This document shows, piece by piece, positions 51,977-63,718 of a stretch of 64,000 nucleotides of DNA (the stretch's first letter is position 1; every line of letters begins with the position of its first letter). The translations under genes were made by a program, and so were the position numbers. The stretch comes from Tetracentron sinense (Eukaryota > Streptophyta > Magnoliopsida > Trochodendrales > Trochodendraceae), in assembly GCA_015143295.1 (NCBI GenBank), contig CM026551.1, positions 11,242,499 to 11,306,498 of the forward strand, given 5' to 3'. The notes below the pieces were generated by a model that was not told the DNA's origin, ran no database searches, and worked only from the letters and a program-made list of their open reading frames with translations.

Positions 51977-54900
51977 ATGGGAAGCGAAGAGGTGAAGCTT
52001 TTGGGAGCATGGTTTAGCCCTTTTGTTCACAGGGTCCAATGGGCTCTGAAACTGAAGGGAATTGAATATGAATACGTCGAGGAAGATCTCTCCAACAAGA
52101 GCCCTCTACTTCTCATGCTTAACCCAATTCATAAGAAAGTTCCGGTGTTGCTTCATGCTGGAAAATCCATCTCTGAATCGTTAGTTATACTAGAGTACAT
52201 CGACGATACATGGAAACAAAATCCGATATTGCCCGAGGACCCTTTTGAGAGAGCCAAGGCTCGGTTTTGGGCTAAATTTGAAGAAGAGAAGGTAGTTCTA
52301 TTTACTAGCATGAGCTCAGTTAATTTATGTTTCTTTTATTTATTTTTCAAATTAATCTAGTGATATTCCCAAAGTGTACCCCCAAATCGTAACCGTTATC
52401 TCAATTATTAAATAGTTAAGATAACTGATGTGACATTTGAAAAGATAAAATAAGTCAACTCAAATCTTAACGCTTAGTGTTTGAAAACGGTTAGAATTAA
52501 GAAGTATATCTGGTAGTACCCGTAAATCTTTAAAAAAAAGTCTTGACAAGAGGACTGCAAGGTCGTCTTCTAAGCTGACCGCAATGTCCCCAGGTCCCTT
52601 TTAACACCTCTTTAACCATAGTTAAACTTAATTAAATTAAAGTCAATAATTTTGTTTTTTAGATTTTTTAAAAACCATGATTAGATTGCTTAACCGTACG
52701 AGATGAGCAAATCCTAACCACAGTTGATGGGTGGTAAAAAAGGGGCGTGGACCAATGAGATCACGGGATCAGCTTCTAAGCTGACCCTAGGTCTGTTTTC
52801 CATTTCCCTAAAAAAATCATTTATTTAGGATTAGTCAATTAATAGTTATGTTAGTAATGATAACCGGACTCGATCCCAGACCAGCTCATGAGACGGCACC
52901 CCTAGCCCTATGAGCTATATGCGACATATTCATTTAGTTTATCTAACCATGTTATTTGCTCTTTGGTAAGACACTGACATATACTTGTCATCCATAGGCA
53001 ATTTTTCATCAATTTTCTACTGAGCTCCGTTTACTTGCATGTAAATGGTTTTACGTCGGTTTTACGACGTGAATCATTTACACTGTAAAAACTTTTATGG
53101 TAAAGATGAATCTTTCATTTATTTTTTGTTATTTGCTTGCATTTTTTAAAATAAGGCGGATTTTCTTTTGTGTTACATGTGTTTAGAGTAAAAGAATATT
53201 GAAAATCACATGTAAGAGCGGTGTTTTTGTCATCCAAATAAAAATAAGTGAAAATAATATTTTTGTAAATTTCTAGTTGAACAATTGTCGTTATGTAGAA
53301 TACTTGTGAGGGGTTGTATTTTTATCATTTTTAGATAATACATGTAAGAGATCTTTTTGTCATTTAAGAAAATACATACACAAAGGAGTATTTGTTATAT
53401 TTGAAAATCCATGTGAAATAGTATTTTTGCCATTTTAAAATATATATGTGAAGATGGGCATTGTTATCATTTTGAAAATTTATGTAAAGAGAGATATTAT
53501 TGTCATTTTGAAAAAATATTAGGGAGTAGTATTTTGTCAAATTTAAAAATACACGTGGAGGGTTATTTTTGCTATTTTAAAAAATAGAAGTGAAGAAGAG
53601 TGTTTAATTTATTTTAGAAAATCCATGTGAAATAGTATTTTTGCCATTTTAAAATATATATGTGAAGATGGGCATTGTTATCATTTTGAAAATTTATGTA
53701 AAGAGAGATATTATTGTCATTTTGAAAAAATATTAGGGAGTAGTATTTTGTCAAATTTAAAAATACACGTGGAGGGTTATTTTTGCTATTTTAAAAAATA
53801 GAAGTGAAGAAGAGTGTTTAATTTATTTTAGAAAATACATGTAATGAGGTTGGATCTTAAATGTCCCTAGTGAAATTTTTCACTTTGATAAATATATGTG
53901 AAGAGGGGTATGTCTGCCATTTTGAATATATATTAAAGAATACAAAATTTTAGAAGTAGATAACATCTGATTTTTAAAATGCTAAGTCGTTGTATTTTTG
54001 CAAAAGTTGATCATTTTCTGTAACATTTTATTTAAAAAGATTTTATGCACAATCAAATACACAAAAAATGATATTGTTTGCAGATTAATTGGATTTATTT
54101 TTCTATATTTTACATCGAAACAAACAGAGCATAAGATTATTTAAGCATTGTAAGCAAAAATGAAATTAAACTTATGTAAGCATAACGTGTTTAAGCCCAA
54201 ATTATTAAATCATCCCTACTAATATTAAAAGAAGAAATTAAAAATTAGGGCTTTAGCAAGTGAGCCACTCCGTCTAGCCAATTTTTTTTTTGTAAATAAG
54301 CTGTTTTGGAAAACCAGTTTGCAAACAACCTCAGGATTTATGCACTGTTATGCACACTATCTTCTATTAGAATTAGACCCAAATGCATTTGATATGAGAG
54401 AGCTAGAAAATAATCAGTGCCAAGGCATTGTGGTTAGTTCTGTTATTTCATTAAAAGAATTATTTAAATCTTAACGGAACTACCGAATGAGGTTGTATGC
54501 TTCAGTGTTCATGGAGCATGAGTTTTTTTCTTTTTTTTTGCAAACTAGTTTTTTCAAAGCTGTGTATTTGCAAAATAGGATACACCCAGGTGCTGTCTCG
54601 CTAAAGCACCAAGAATTAAGTGGTTATCTTAGAAGAAAAGTCATCGAAACTGCCATGACTTTATTATTTTAATTATAGCTCTTGGAATAGTTAAAAATCG
54701 AAAGTTATGTTCTTTCTAAATCTCTTGAAATAATGTCTCTTCCTAAATGAACTCTGAATCTTGTAGAAGGAGATTTTAACAGTTTAAAGTCTAACAAATA
54801 TGATATTCCCACTTGTAGAAGTGATCTGTACAAGTTTCTCTTGATAAGTCTAATATATAAATTGTACTTTTCATTGACCCTTTTGGTAGTTCATAGAAGC

Positions 54901-55249
54901 TATAAGGCATGCTTTACTTTCAGAAGGAGAACAACAAGAGAAGGAAGTCAAGCAAGCAATAGAGGCCTTGGAAATCCTTGAGGGAGAGCTCAAGAGTAAG
55001 GAGAAGTTCTTTGGTGGGGAGAAGATTGGGTTTGTGGACATTGTGTTGGGCTGGGTTACTGTTTGGCTGGGAGTGGTAGAAGAAGTTGCAGGTATTAAGG
55101 TGTTTGATTCTCATAAATTCCCATCCTTCAACAAATGGATGGAGAATTTTGTAGAGACTCCCATTATCAAAGACAAGTTACCATCTAGGGACAAGTTGGT
55201 ACTCCAATTCCACAAGATTCGCCAATCCAAAAGATTCACCCACAAATAA
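51977..55249 (+). CDS. GSTU: Tau-class glutathione S-transferase, copy 1
   Basis: Exon 1 is 51977-52291 (105 codons) and exon 2 54890-55249 (119 codons plus stop); the 2,598-bp phase-0 intron has GTAGTT...TGGTAG ends. The 224-aa protein has the thioredoxin-like N-domain: [20 protein letters not shown] with catalytic Ser14, KVPVLLH (cis-Pro loop), and [16 protein letters not shown], whose Glu-Ser binds glutathione. Exon 2 is the all-helical domain with [15 protein letters not shown]. Tau GSTs are cytosolic dimers that conjugate glutathione to herbicides and stress metabolites. The intron position after FWAKFEEEK is the family's standard one. An in-frame ATG 30 bp upstream is rejected because it precedes the predicted transcription start. 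Intact. Confidence 0.93.
52292..54889 (+). other. Intron of GST copy 1, repeat content
   Basis: Contains a TAGTCTA-family fragment (52355-52530) and a TTAACC-family fragment (52590-52780). A long run (53200-53950) of degenerate units of about 35-40 bp has the pattern 'ATGTGAAGAGgTATTTTTGTCATTTTGAAAA'-like, shortened here. Within it, 53403-53616 and 53617-53830 are a 214-bp direct duplication identical by eye. Much of the intron matches that of GST copy 2. Confidence 0.7.
53403..53830. repeat. Identical 214-bp tandem duplication
   Basis: GAAAATCCATGTGAAATAG starts at 53403 and again at 53617. The following 214 bases agree position by position as far as I can read, ending before GAAAATACATG at 53831. 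Being identical, the duplication is recent or kept alike by conversion. Confidence 0.85.
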
Positions 55250-55680
55250 ATGACCCCTCTCCCTCTCTCTTAAATATCTAAACTAAATGCATAGTAATGC
55301 ATATCAATGTCTTCTTATTAGACGAAAATTGTGGTGAATTTGTATTAGTCATATGCTTATATGTTGCCATGTATTGTGTGGGTTATTGTGCTTTTCCATT
55401 GCTGCAAAAGCTTAGGATCATTACTTTTATCATAAGCTTAGATTTTGGATGTATATTGTTAATCCAAAATTTTAGGATTATTACTTTTATCTCACTTTCT
55501 CTCTCTTCTCTTGGCCGTACCATTATTCGGGTTTTTCTTTTGTCTTTACCGATCCTAATTGATAACAACATTTATGGGTGATTATGGGATAAGATCCTAT
55601 AAATCCTAATTGGATTAGGGATTATTCAAATCTCATTAAAATAGGGTTTTACCTTTGACTATAGTAAAAAAATATGAAAA
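55250..55680 (+). other. 3' flank of GST copy 1
   Basis: CCCTCTCCCTCTCTCTTAAATATC after the stop matches the 3' flank of copy 2 (63726-63755), so the duplication includes the 3' untranslated region. No coding feature is recognised beyond it. Confidence 0.5.
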
Positions 55681-55962
55681 TAATCACCTCCTCGGTCAAT
55701 GATGCGAGGAGGGGCGCCTCGGCTCCCTTTTACTTGCCACATGTCCCTCTTTTAACTCACGTTAACCATGGTTAAGAGTTACTCACAGCTTAGGTTCATC
55801 CATCTACCATTGGTTTTTAGAAAAATAAAATATATAAAAAAATTAACCACATGGTTAAAAATTTTAACCTGGGTTCATGTGGGTTGAAGGGGCAGCTTTG
55901 TGAGAACGAGGAGCAATAGTTCGTTCCTCACCCGTGGAGCAAACTATTGCTCTAGAAAATAA
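55681..55962. repeat. TTAACC foldback-family element
   Basis: Modules TGCCACATGTCCCTCTTTTAAC, CATGGTTAAGAGTTACTC, TTAACCACATGGTTAAAA and GAGAACGAGGAGCAATAG occur in the same order as at 46961-47390. It is non-coding. Confidence 0.5.
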
Positions 55963-57301
55963 CTCCCCTACTATATGGATGGATGCCCAACCCATAGTAG
56001 ACTTTTTAGTTGGATATTCTCTTGGCCGTGAACTCACCTAGTTTGATCATTGAGCGACATGGATAAGTAGATCTCGACCACCATGCATGTTTCACAAAAA
56101 AGAAGCACATCAACTTCCATTGATGGAGAATCCTAAGCTTAGAGAAGAAGACTCGTGTGAATCGATATGAGACTTCACATTTGATGAGTTTCTGCAAGTG
56201 AAATTTCTTCTCCCTTTTATAAATGATCATAAGATGGCCTTAGGAGGGTTTTGATGAGATCAAAATCAGAATTACAGAATTTTTAAACTATCATTCTTTC
56301 AAAAACGATACTTGTTGGCATTTGAAGTAGTGCCAGTGTGCAATGATGTTCAGAAAAATAGTTGGCGGTGGAGCTTTTGCCGCTAATTAACTACAGTCTC
56401 TTGCTATACGTCATAGGGCATGAAACTAAGTTACTACCCCAAACTTGCCTGGGTCTTAACTCAGTCTTCCGGAGTCCAAACTAGTTATGATCTTTTGCTA
56501 CTTACTCCAAATTGGAAGAGGTATTTATGGTGAAAATATGAGACCTTGATTCAAAATGCTCTAGTCGATCGTGGAATCCTATTCAGCTTATAATATAGGT
56601 AGCCTATAATGACTTGAAAAATTAAACCAGGGGCTTATGGGTGGTTTCAAGAGGTCATAAACCTCTAAATATCAAATTTCAAAACTTGAATCATCCATTA
56701 AGGGGTCGATCTCACCATATTAAAATCAGAACATAAATTAAGACCTAATCAACAGTGTAGATAAGCCCGATTGAAAATTGTTTTGGCCAAATCTTATCTG
56801 GGGCTAGAATGAGGTCCAAAGATCAAATTTGGGGGGATTCTGACCTGATTTGCCTATTGAATCAAAAGTTTATATTTAGAACTAAAGGAAGGGTAGTGAC
56901 CAATTTAGGAGTTGCTTAGGATTTAGGGGAAGAGGGCCAAAACATGTCACTGAAAGACATTATTGAGACAAAGATGGGTTGTCATAGAAGGTAGATGAGG
57001 TAGGATATTGAGCAATTGGTCAATCTAATATGGATAATACATTGACAATTGGAGTCGTCAGCTAGGGTTCCCTTATTTGGGATCCCTGGGAAGAGGATCA
57101 AGTTGGTCTTTGCGAATAACTTGATGCACTATCTCTCTGTTAAAATGAAGAAAAATCCATGGGCTGTCCCATCTTCTCCACCCTGTAGGAACTACGAGAT
57201 TACCCCAAGGATGACGTCAGTATCCAAGGGTCACTGACCGACCATAGAGCCATGTCCAATAAGGATATTAGAGTGTCTAGTCATTGGGGGAGGGTCTCTT
57301 A
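55963..57301. other. Intergenic, possible old LTR-element fragments
   Basis: No intact gene. GGAGTCGTCAGCTAGGG at about 57051 resembles the GGAGTCGCCACCTAGGG leader of Tat-type LTR elements, which is only suggestive. Frames at 56006-56230 (minus) and 57049-57237 (plus) have no recognisable domain. Confidence 0.3.
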
Positions 57302-57626
57302 GGCTCCGTTCTTTTGGTGGAACATTTAGAAGTCCGGAACATTAGTATTTTGGAATAAGAGGCGCAAGTGTTTGGGAGGGGAGGGGAGGGGAGATGGTTT
57401 CTTATTCTTTTACACAATGTATCTCAAATTTATTGGGCTCAACTTAATTAGAAATTCCACATGAATAGAACTTAAAACAACCAAAATTTTGGATAGAACT
57501 TAAAAGTTCCATATTTGTAGAACTTTTACCCTTTATAAATTAATATAGTTCTAGCTATTAAGCAAAATTAGGCATGAAAACTATGAAGGTTTTAGACTTT
57601 GAAAGTTCCATCCAAAGAACAGACCC
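57302..57626. mobile_element. Tourist-like MITE with TWA target duplication
   Basis: Starts GGCTCCGTTCTTTTGGTGGAA and ends TTCCATCCAAAGAACAGACCC (inverted, imperfect). Flanked by TTA (57299-57301) and TAA (57627-57629), which fits the TWA target of PIF/Harbinger elements. The interior is non-coding with GGGAGGGGAGGGGAGGGG near 57375. Confidence 0.65.
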
Positions 57627-58046
57627 TAATGCTTTTTTTTTTTTTTTTCTTTCTCCTCAAATTTATTTATAAAGAAGAAGGGGGAACAAGCACTCCCCCG
57701 AGTTCACGCTAATGTCAAGTCGACTATTTTTTTTTTCCCATTTCGTCAGAGACGTGGGCCAGTAGTACTCACATACAGACGGTCATCATTCTCTCCTATC
57801 ACCCTATATAACATTTTAAATGTCAATCAAAGTTTTGATTGGATGCTCAAACCTTTACTTAACATCCAAGTTAGGTTACTTAACATACAAGGTAGGTGAC
57901 ACGATCATTTGGTATGCACGGTGCTCGTGGCACCTATCACTGGAGAAGACCCCAAGTCTTCGTCAAAATAACAGTGGGTCCTTAATCTTTGAAGTTTGAA
58001 CCAGATGTTAGTTTTCTAGGTGTTCACATTAGACATTTAATGAGTG
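57627..58046. other. Distal upstream region of GST copy 2
   Basis: A poly-T run is at about 57634. From about 57960 the sequence (TTTGAAGTTTGAACCAGATG, GTGTTCACATTAGACATTTA) matches that upstream of GST copy 1, marking the start of the duplicated block. Confidence 0.5.
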
Positions 58047-58406
58047 GAACCAAATCATCTCCGGTTATAACCGGATTTGCCAAATCCGGTTATCAACCCT
58101 AGAGGTCACCACGTGTCTCCTTGACACCCCTTAACCGTGGGTAAGGTTCACCCACCCCTAGGGTTCACACACTCATTTTTGGTTTTTTTTTTTTTAATAT
58201 TAATTCTTTTATTAAAATTAAAAAACTATTTTTAATATTTAAAAACTCTAAAAACAGTTTTTAATTTTTAAAAAAGAATTAATATTTTTAAAAAACCAAA
58301 AATAGATGGGTGAACCCTAAGGGTAGGTGAATCTTACCTACGGTTAAGGGGTGTCAAAGGAGACATGGGACAAATCCGGTTATCACCGTAGAGGATCTGA
58401 CTCCTC
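58047..58406. mobile_element. Long-armed foldback element with 8-9-bp target duplication
   Basis: The two arms, about 160 bp each, are near-complementary: CGGTTATAACCGGATTTG, TTGACACCCCTTAACCGTGG and TTTTTGGTTTTT on the left mirror the right. The flank AATGAGTG occurs at 58039-58046 and 58407-58414. The core TTAACCGTGGGTAAGGTTCACC links it to the TTAACC family. It can form a hairpin over nearly its whole length. Confidence 0.8.
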
Positions 58407-58414
58407 AATGAGTG

Positions 58415-58831
58415 CCCTTGTACTCATAGGCTCCCCCATCATCATAATTACCTTTCATTAGTCCACAACTTTTCCCATAATTACCTTTCATTAGTCCACA
58501 ACTTTTCTTAGCAAGGGAACAGGAAAAGAAACATAACCGATTGGGGCCTTCATGTGTCCTTTTTAACTCCCCCTTAAGTGGTTAAGATTGGCGCACCCTA
58601 AGATTCACCAATCCATCCTTAATTTTTAGAAAAAAAAATATTAATTCATTTATAAAATATTTTAATTTTTTTAATATTAAAAATGTTAATTAAAGTCTCC
58701 CCAGTCCACCACTCATTTTTCTTATGTAAAAAGAGTGACATTGAAAGAAGTCGCCAGTCACAAGAATCCCATAATCTGCAAGGAATGTCATTATCTTGTT
58801 GACAGTAGTGACAACCCCACTGTGGTACAAA
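58415..58831. other. Upstream region of GST copy 2 with short tandem repeat
   Basis: CATAATTACCTTTCATTAG...CTTTTC (32 bp) is repeated at about 58443 and 58475. A TTAACC-family fragment lies at about 58553-58680. ATTATCTTGTTGACAGTAG (58790-58808) corresponds to ATTATCTTGTTGACAATAG in the copy 1 promoter. Confidence 0.5.
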
Positions 58832-59102
58832 CCACTGGGACCGACTGGTCGAACAGGAAAAATGGGCAACTGATCTCCTCACCGGTTCCCAAAACTCTCA
58901 AAATCGGAACTTTTTAAGAATCGGTCAAAATCGGTCAAAACTGGTTGGAAACGGCTAGAACCGGTCAAAACCGGAAGAAAATTAGGAAATTTTAATTTTT
59001 TAAAACAAAAAGTAGAGGATCAAATCGGACCAGTTGAACCGGTGAAACTGAGAACCGGCCACTCTGCTCGATGCACCGGTACGGTTATTAAAAGTGAAAA
59101 CA
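58832..59102. mobile_element. ACCGG-rich insertion in the second GST promoter, perfect 10-bp target duplication
   Basis: GTGGTACAAA occurs at 58822-58831 and 59103-59112 around a 271-bp insert rich in AACCGGTCAAAACCGG words. The insert is absent from the copy 1 promoter. The ends are not clearly inverted. The class is uncertain; a Mutator-like origin would suit the duplication length. Confidence 0.65.
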
Positions 59103-59211
59103 GTGGTACAAATACTAGACTTTTCAAGACAGGAAATAACATGGAAAGGGATCTCTTATTTTCCACGTTGAATTGCCCGCCATTGTTTGGTGGGGGATTA
59201 GAACTACAATC

Positions 59212-59220
59212 TATATAACA
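59212..59220 (+). promoter_or_regulatory. TATA box of the second GST gene
   Basis: TATATAACA, 56 bp before the ATG at 59268. The expected transcription start is about 59242. An ATG immediately followed by TAG (59228-59233) would therefore lie upstream of the transcript. The 130 bp around it match the copy 1 promoter. Confidence 0.7.
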
Positions 59221-59267
59221 AGGGCCGATGTAGCTCTTTAGTAATTCATCAAAAAAATAATATTAGA

Positions 59268-62200
59268 ATGGGAAGCGAAGAGGTGAAGCTTTTGGGAGCA
59301 TGGGCTAGTCCTTTTGTTCACAGGGTCGAATGGGCTCTGAAACTGAAGGGAATTGTATACGAAGACGTTGAAGAAAATCTCTTCAACAAGAGCCCTCTAC
59401 TTCTCAAGTATAACCCAATTCATACGAAAGTCCCAGTGCTCCTTCATGCTGGAAAATCCATCTCTGAATCGTTAGTTATAATCGAGTACATCGACGAAAC
59501 ATGGAAACAAAATCCCATATTGCCGGAGGACCCTTTCGAAAGAGCCAATGCCCGGTTTTGGGCTAAATTTGTAGATGAGGAGGTAACTCTGTTTACTAAC
59601 ATCAGCTCAGTTATCATTATTATTATTTTTTTTGGTAAGTTATTTAACCCAAGAGCTCGAGTGGCCACATAAAAAGGAATGTCTGTTTTGAAACATACTT
59701 ATCCCCATTTATTTGCTCTTGGGTATGGTTTTGAAAATTACTTGTCATCCATAGGCCATTTTATCTATCAATTTTCTACATCTAAGGTTCCATTTGTTTG
59801 CACTTAAATAATTTTACCACATAAATCATTTACGGTATAAATGCTTTTACGGTAAAAGATAAAATTTCCATTTACTTTTTATTGTTTGGTTGCATCCTGA
59901 AAATAAGGCAGAATTATTTTTGAGTCAATCGAAGGGTCCTCTCAAGTATACTCTAGAATCCAAACCATTTAATTCAAATAATTAAGAGTTAAGAACAAAA
60001 TGTGTGGCCTGGCTTTCTTTTCTCAAAAGTCAGCCAAACGTCAACATTAATCCTGATCCTTAGTAGATTGCCGAACACGGTTACGATTTAGGAGTATATT
60101 TGGAAGTACCCCACATACTGACTCATATTTTTTATGCTATTTACTTGTGTTTGGAGTAAAGGAATATTGAATCACATCAAGAGTAATGTTTATGCCATTC
60201 GAATAAAAATATGTAAAATTGATATCTTTGTAAATTTCTAGTTGAACAATTGTTGTTATTTAGAACTAGTGGGTCACACATGTGATGCACGTGAGGGGGT
60301 AGGGGGAGAGAGATTGAGTATAGAGAAAATTGAGGGCATTTTAGGTATATAAACTTGAAGGATATTTTAAATTAAAGAAAATGAAATATGTGCAAACTTG
60401 ATGAACATTTTGGGTTAAAAAATTTGTGAGGGCCATTTTGGACATAGGAATTTGACTTAGGGGTATTTTGGGAATTAAAAAATATTCGGCACATTATTAC
60501 AATATGAAAAAAAATTGAAGACATTTTAAATATAGAAACATGACTTAAGGGCATTTTGAGAATAAATTTTTTTTAGGGATAACCTGGCCAAGAAAATAAA
60601 TATGTTTATATTTTTTAATAATAAAAGGACATGATCCAACTAGACCAGCCGAACCAAGAACCGATCACCTAGCCAGTTCGATGAACGGTCTAGTTATAAA
60701 AACATGACTTTATATATTAATAACTAAACCAGGAACTGGTTTAACGGATGGTCCGATTATGGAAAAATTGTTTTATCCATTAATAAATAACAATTTTAGA
60801 ATTAAATTAAATTTTAATAAAAATTTTAAGTCTGTTATATTAATAAAGCTAAAATTAGTAAATCATAGTTTTAGAATTAAGCTAACATTTAATCAACATT
60901 TTGAACCCGGTCATTCTTTTTAATTTAGTAAAGAAAATAGATATATTAATAAATAGTAGTTTTGAAATTAAGCTAAAATTTAGTAAACTTTTAAAAATAT
61001 CATTCTCTTTATATAGTAGTTTTTAAAGTATCATTATTTTTATATATGAGTAAATGATAGTTTTGGAATTAAGTAAAATTCAGTCAACATTTTAAACCAG
61101 TGTTTTAAAACCTGGACTGGACCGGACTAGTGGGTTGAACGGGTTAACCCAGAACCCGGTAATTTTAGTGGTTGAGTTGATCATTTGATGGGCTAAATAC
61201 CAAAACCGGGGTGACCCAGTGAAAACTGCCCAAACCGGTGTGACCCAGTCGACCCGGGTGGTTTTTGTTGAACCGTTCGGGTCATGGAAAAATATATTTT
61301 GTCTTATTTATCTTAAAAGATAATATATTAAACAAAAGAAGAACTCAACCCAATGTGAGGTGAGATCAAATCATTATTTTTTATTTTGATTTGAAGGGTT
61401 CGTATATGTTTTTTTTGCTTAGTTTCGAAATTTTGAATCATAATCTCATGTTTTATTAGTTCATAATCGGGGTTTTTCTTTAATTTCAAGAGGTACTTCC
61501 TCTTATTAAATTATTTATTATTTTAATCTCTTGAATCACCCAAAAAATTATATATCTCGAATCAAATCTGTTAATAGGAAAAAATATTAATATTAAATAT
61601 TTTTATATCATCACTTAGTGTCATTGGGTCAACCCAGATGGACCCGACAGTCCGACCGGTTTGGACCAACCCGCCCCCTTGACTGGGGTCGGTGTCTGGT
61701 CTGGGTTTTAAAACATTGTTTTAAACTCATATGTGTAAAAGACAGTTTTGAACTTAAGTAAACTTCATTAACGTTTTGAACCTATATGAGTATTGTGCAA
61801 TTTTGGAATTAACTAAATTTATTAAATATTTTGAACCCATGTGAGCAATGGGTAGTTTTGGAATTAAATAAAACTTCAATCAACGTTTTGAACATGGTCA
61901 TCCTCTTTATATTAGTAAATATACATGTATGGGTGATAAACAGGCCAAGTTTGGGCATCAAAGCCTATGTAAATGTGTTGGGTTTTGGTTCGGGCCTATT
62001 CAAAAATCACTAAAAGTGAAGCTCATACCCGACCCATTGTTGCCCCTAAATACATGTAAAGAGTGATATTTTTATTATTTAAAAAAATACATGTAAATAA
62101 ATATTTTTTCATTTGAGAAAATAAACAGAGAAGGGAACATTCGTGATTTTGGAAAACACATGTGGAGAATGGTATTTTGTTATTTTGAAAAATGTGTGAA

Positions 62201-63718
62201 GAGAGATATTTTGCCGTTAAAAAATATATGTGAAGGGACCTCTTTACTTTGAAAATATATTTGAAGAGTGTTATTTTATCATTTTGAAAATACATGTGGA
62301 AGGATACAGTTGTCATTTTAAGAAATATATGTGAAGAGAGGTATTTTTATCATTTTAAAAATACATGTAATGAGGGATAGTATGGTATTTCTGTCATCTT
62401 AAACGCGGCTTAGTGAAATTTGTCATTTTGGTAAATATACGTGGAGAGGGATACTTTGCTATTTTAAAATATATTAAAGAAGAAAATGACATTGATTTTT
62501 AACATGTAAGTCATTTTTCACAAAATCTGATCATTTTCTATAAACGTGTTACTTATGAAAGGTGATTTTACGCACAAACAAACACACGGAAAATGATATT
62601 GTTTGGAGATTTAATTTATTTTCCCCTATTTTACATTGAAACATATAGAACATAAGATTATTTAAGCATGTTTAGTGAGAGGCTGCATTTTGCCTATTTT
62701 GTAAATAATATGTTTAAAAATATCAGTTTGCAAACAACGTCAGAATTTATGCACTATTAAGCATACTACCTTTTATTAGAATTAGACCCAAATGAATTTT
62801 AAATGAGAGAGTTGGAAAATAATCAGTGCCAAGTCATTGTGGTCAGTATTGTTATTTAATTAAAAGAATTATTTAAATCCTAAAAGAATAATCAGTGCCA
62901 AGGTCTTCTTAATGCTTGAGTGTTTATGGACCATTTTTTTTTTTGCAAACCAGTTTTTCAAAGCTGTGTATTTGCAAAATTGGATACACCCAAGTGCTGT
63001 CATGCTAAAGTCCTAAGAATTAAGTGATTACCTTTTTGTGTTTCCAGTTTTTAAACAAGACCTTAATTCCCTATAAAATTTATATTATTAGGTAAATTTT
63101 ATTACAGCTTTTTTAAGTCATGTAATAGAATAAAAGTCATCAGAACTGCCAGAGCTTTATTATTTTAATTATAGCACTTGGAATAGTTAAAAATCAAAAG
63201 TTATGTTCATGTTAGTCTTGAAATAATCCCTCTCTTCTTAAATGAAGTTCTGAAACTTGTAGAAGGAGATTTTAACAGTCTCAAGTCCAAGAAATATGTT
63301 TTTCTTAAAAAGTCTAATATATTAATTGTATTTTTTATTGACCTTCTGATAGTTCATGGAAGCTATAAGACAGGCTTTAATTTCAGAAGGAGAACAGCAA
63401 GAGAAGGAAGTGAAGCAAGCAATAGAGGCCTTAGAAATCATCGAGGGAGAGCTCAAGAGTAAGCAGAAGTTCTTTGGTGGGGAGAAGATTGGGTTTGTGG
63501 ACATTGTGTTGGGTTGGGTTACTGCTTGGCTGGAAGTGGTAGAAGAAGTTGCAGGCATTAAGGTGTTTGATTCTCAAAAATTTCCCTCTTTCAACAACTG
63601 GATGGAGAATTTTGTAGAGACTCCCATTATCAAAGACAAGTTGCCATCTAGGGACAAGTTGGTGCTCTACTTCCACAAGATTCGTGAATTTAGCCTAGCT
63701 TCTCCCACAATAAAATGA
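59268..63718 (+). CDS. GSTU: Tau-class glutathione S-transferase, copy 2
   Basis: Exon 1 is 59268-59582 (105 codons) and exon 2 63353-63718 (121 codons plus stop); the 3,770-bp phase-0 intron has GTAACT...TGATAG ends. The 226-aa protein begins [20 protein letters not shown] with catalytic Ser14 and keeps KVPVLLH and [16 protein letters not shown]. Exon 2 ([40 protein letters not shown]) closely follows copy 1. The C-terminus differs ([11 protein letters not shown] instead of RQSKRFTHK). Substitutions are spread through exon 1 (for example [12 protein letters not shown] for [12 protein letters not shown]), so the copies have diverged while both stayed open. Same biochemical role as copy 1, conjugation of glutathione to electrophiles, with substrate range unknown. 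Confidence 0.93.
59583..63352 (+). other. Intron of GST copy 2, repeat content
   Basis: Contains a TAGTCTA-family fragment (59935-60125) and 'GGGCATTTTgGG'-type degenerate repeats at about 60320-60560. A foldback element at about 61100-61716 is absent from copy 1. Degenerate units of about 35-40 bp like those in copy 1 lie at about 62050-62480. From about 62560 to the acceptor the intron matches copy 1 closely (ATAAGATTATTTAAGCAT, TATTAGAATTAGACCCAAAT). Confidence 0.65.
61100..61716. mobile_element. ACCGG-type foldback element in the GST copy 2 intron
   Basis: GTTTTAAAACCTGGACTGGACC on the left and GGTCTGGGTTTTAAAAC on the right are inverted. Flanking (CA)GTGTTTTAAA-like words on both sides suggest a target duplication, but they merge with the repeat ends. 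Blocks GACCCAGTCGACCCGGGTGG and CAACCCAGATGGACCCGACA are internal. No coding region. Confidence 0.55.

Noticed and set aside
59228-59233. ATG-TAG minimal upstream ORF in GST copy 2
   Set aside because: Predicted transcription starts near 59242, after this site, so it is probably not in the mRNA.
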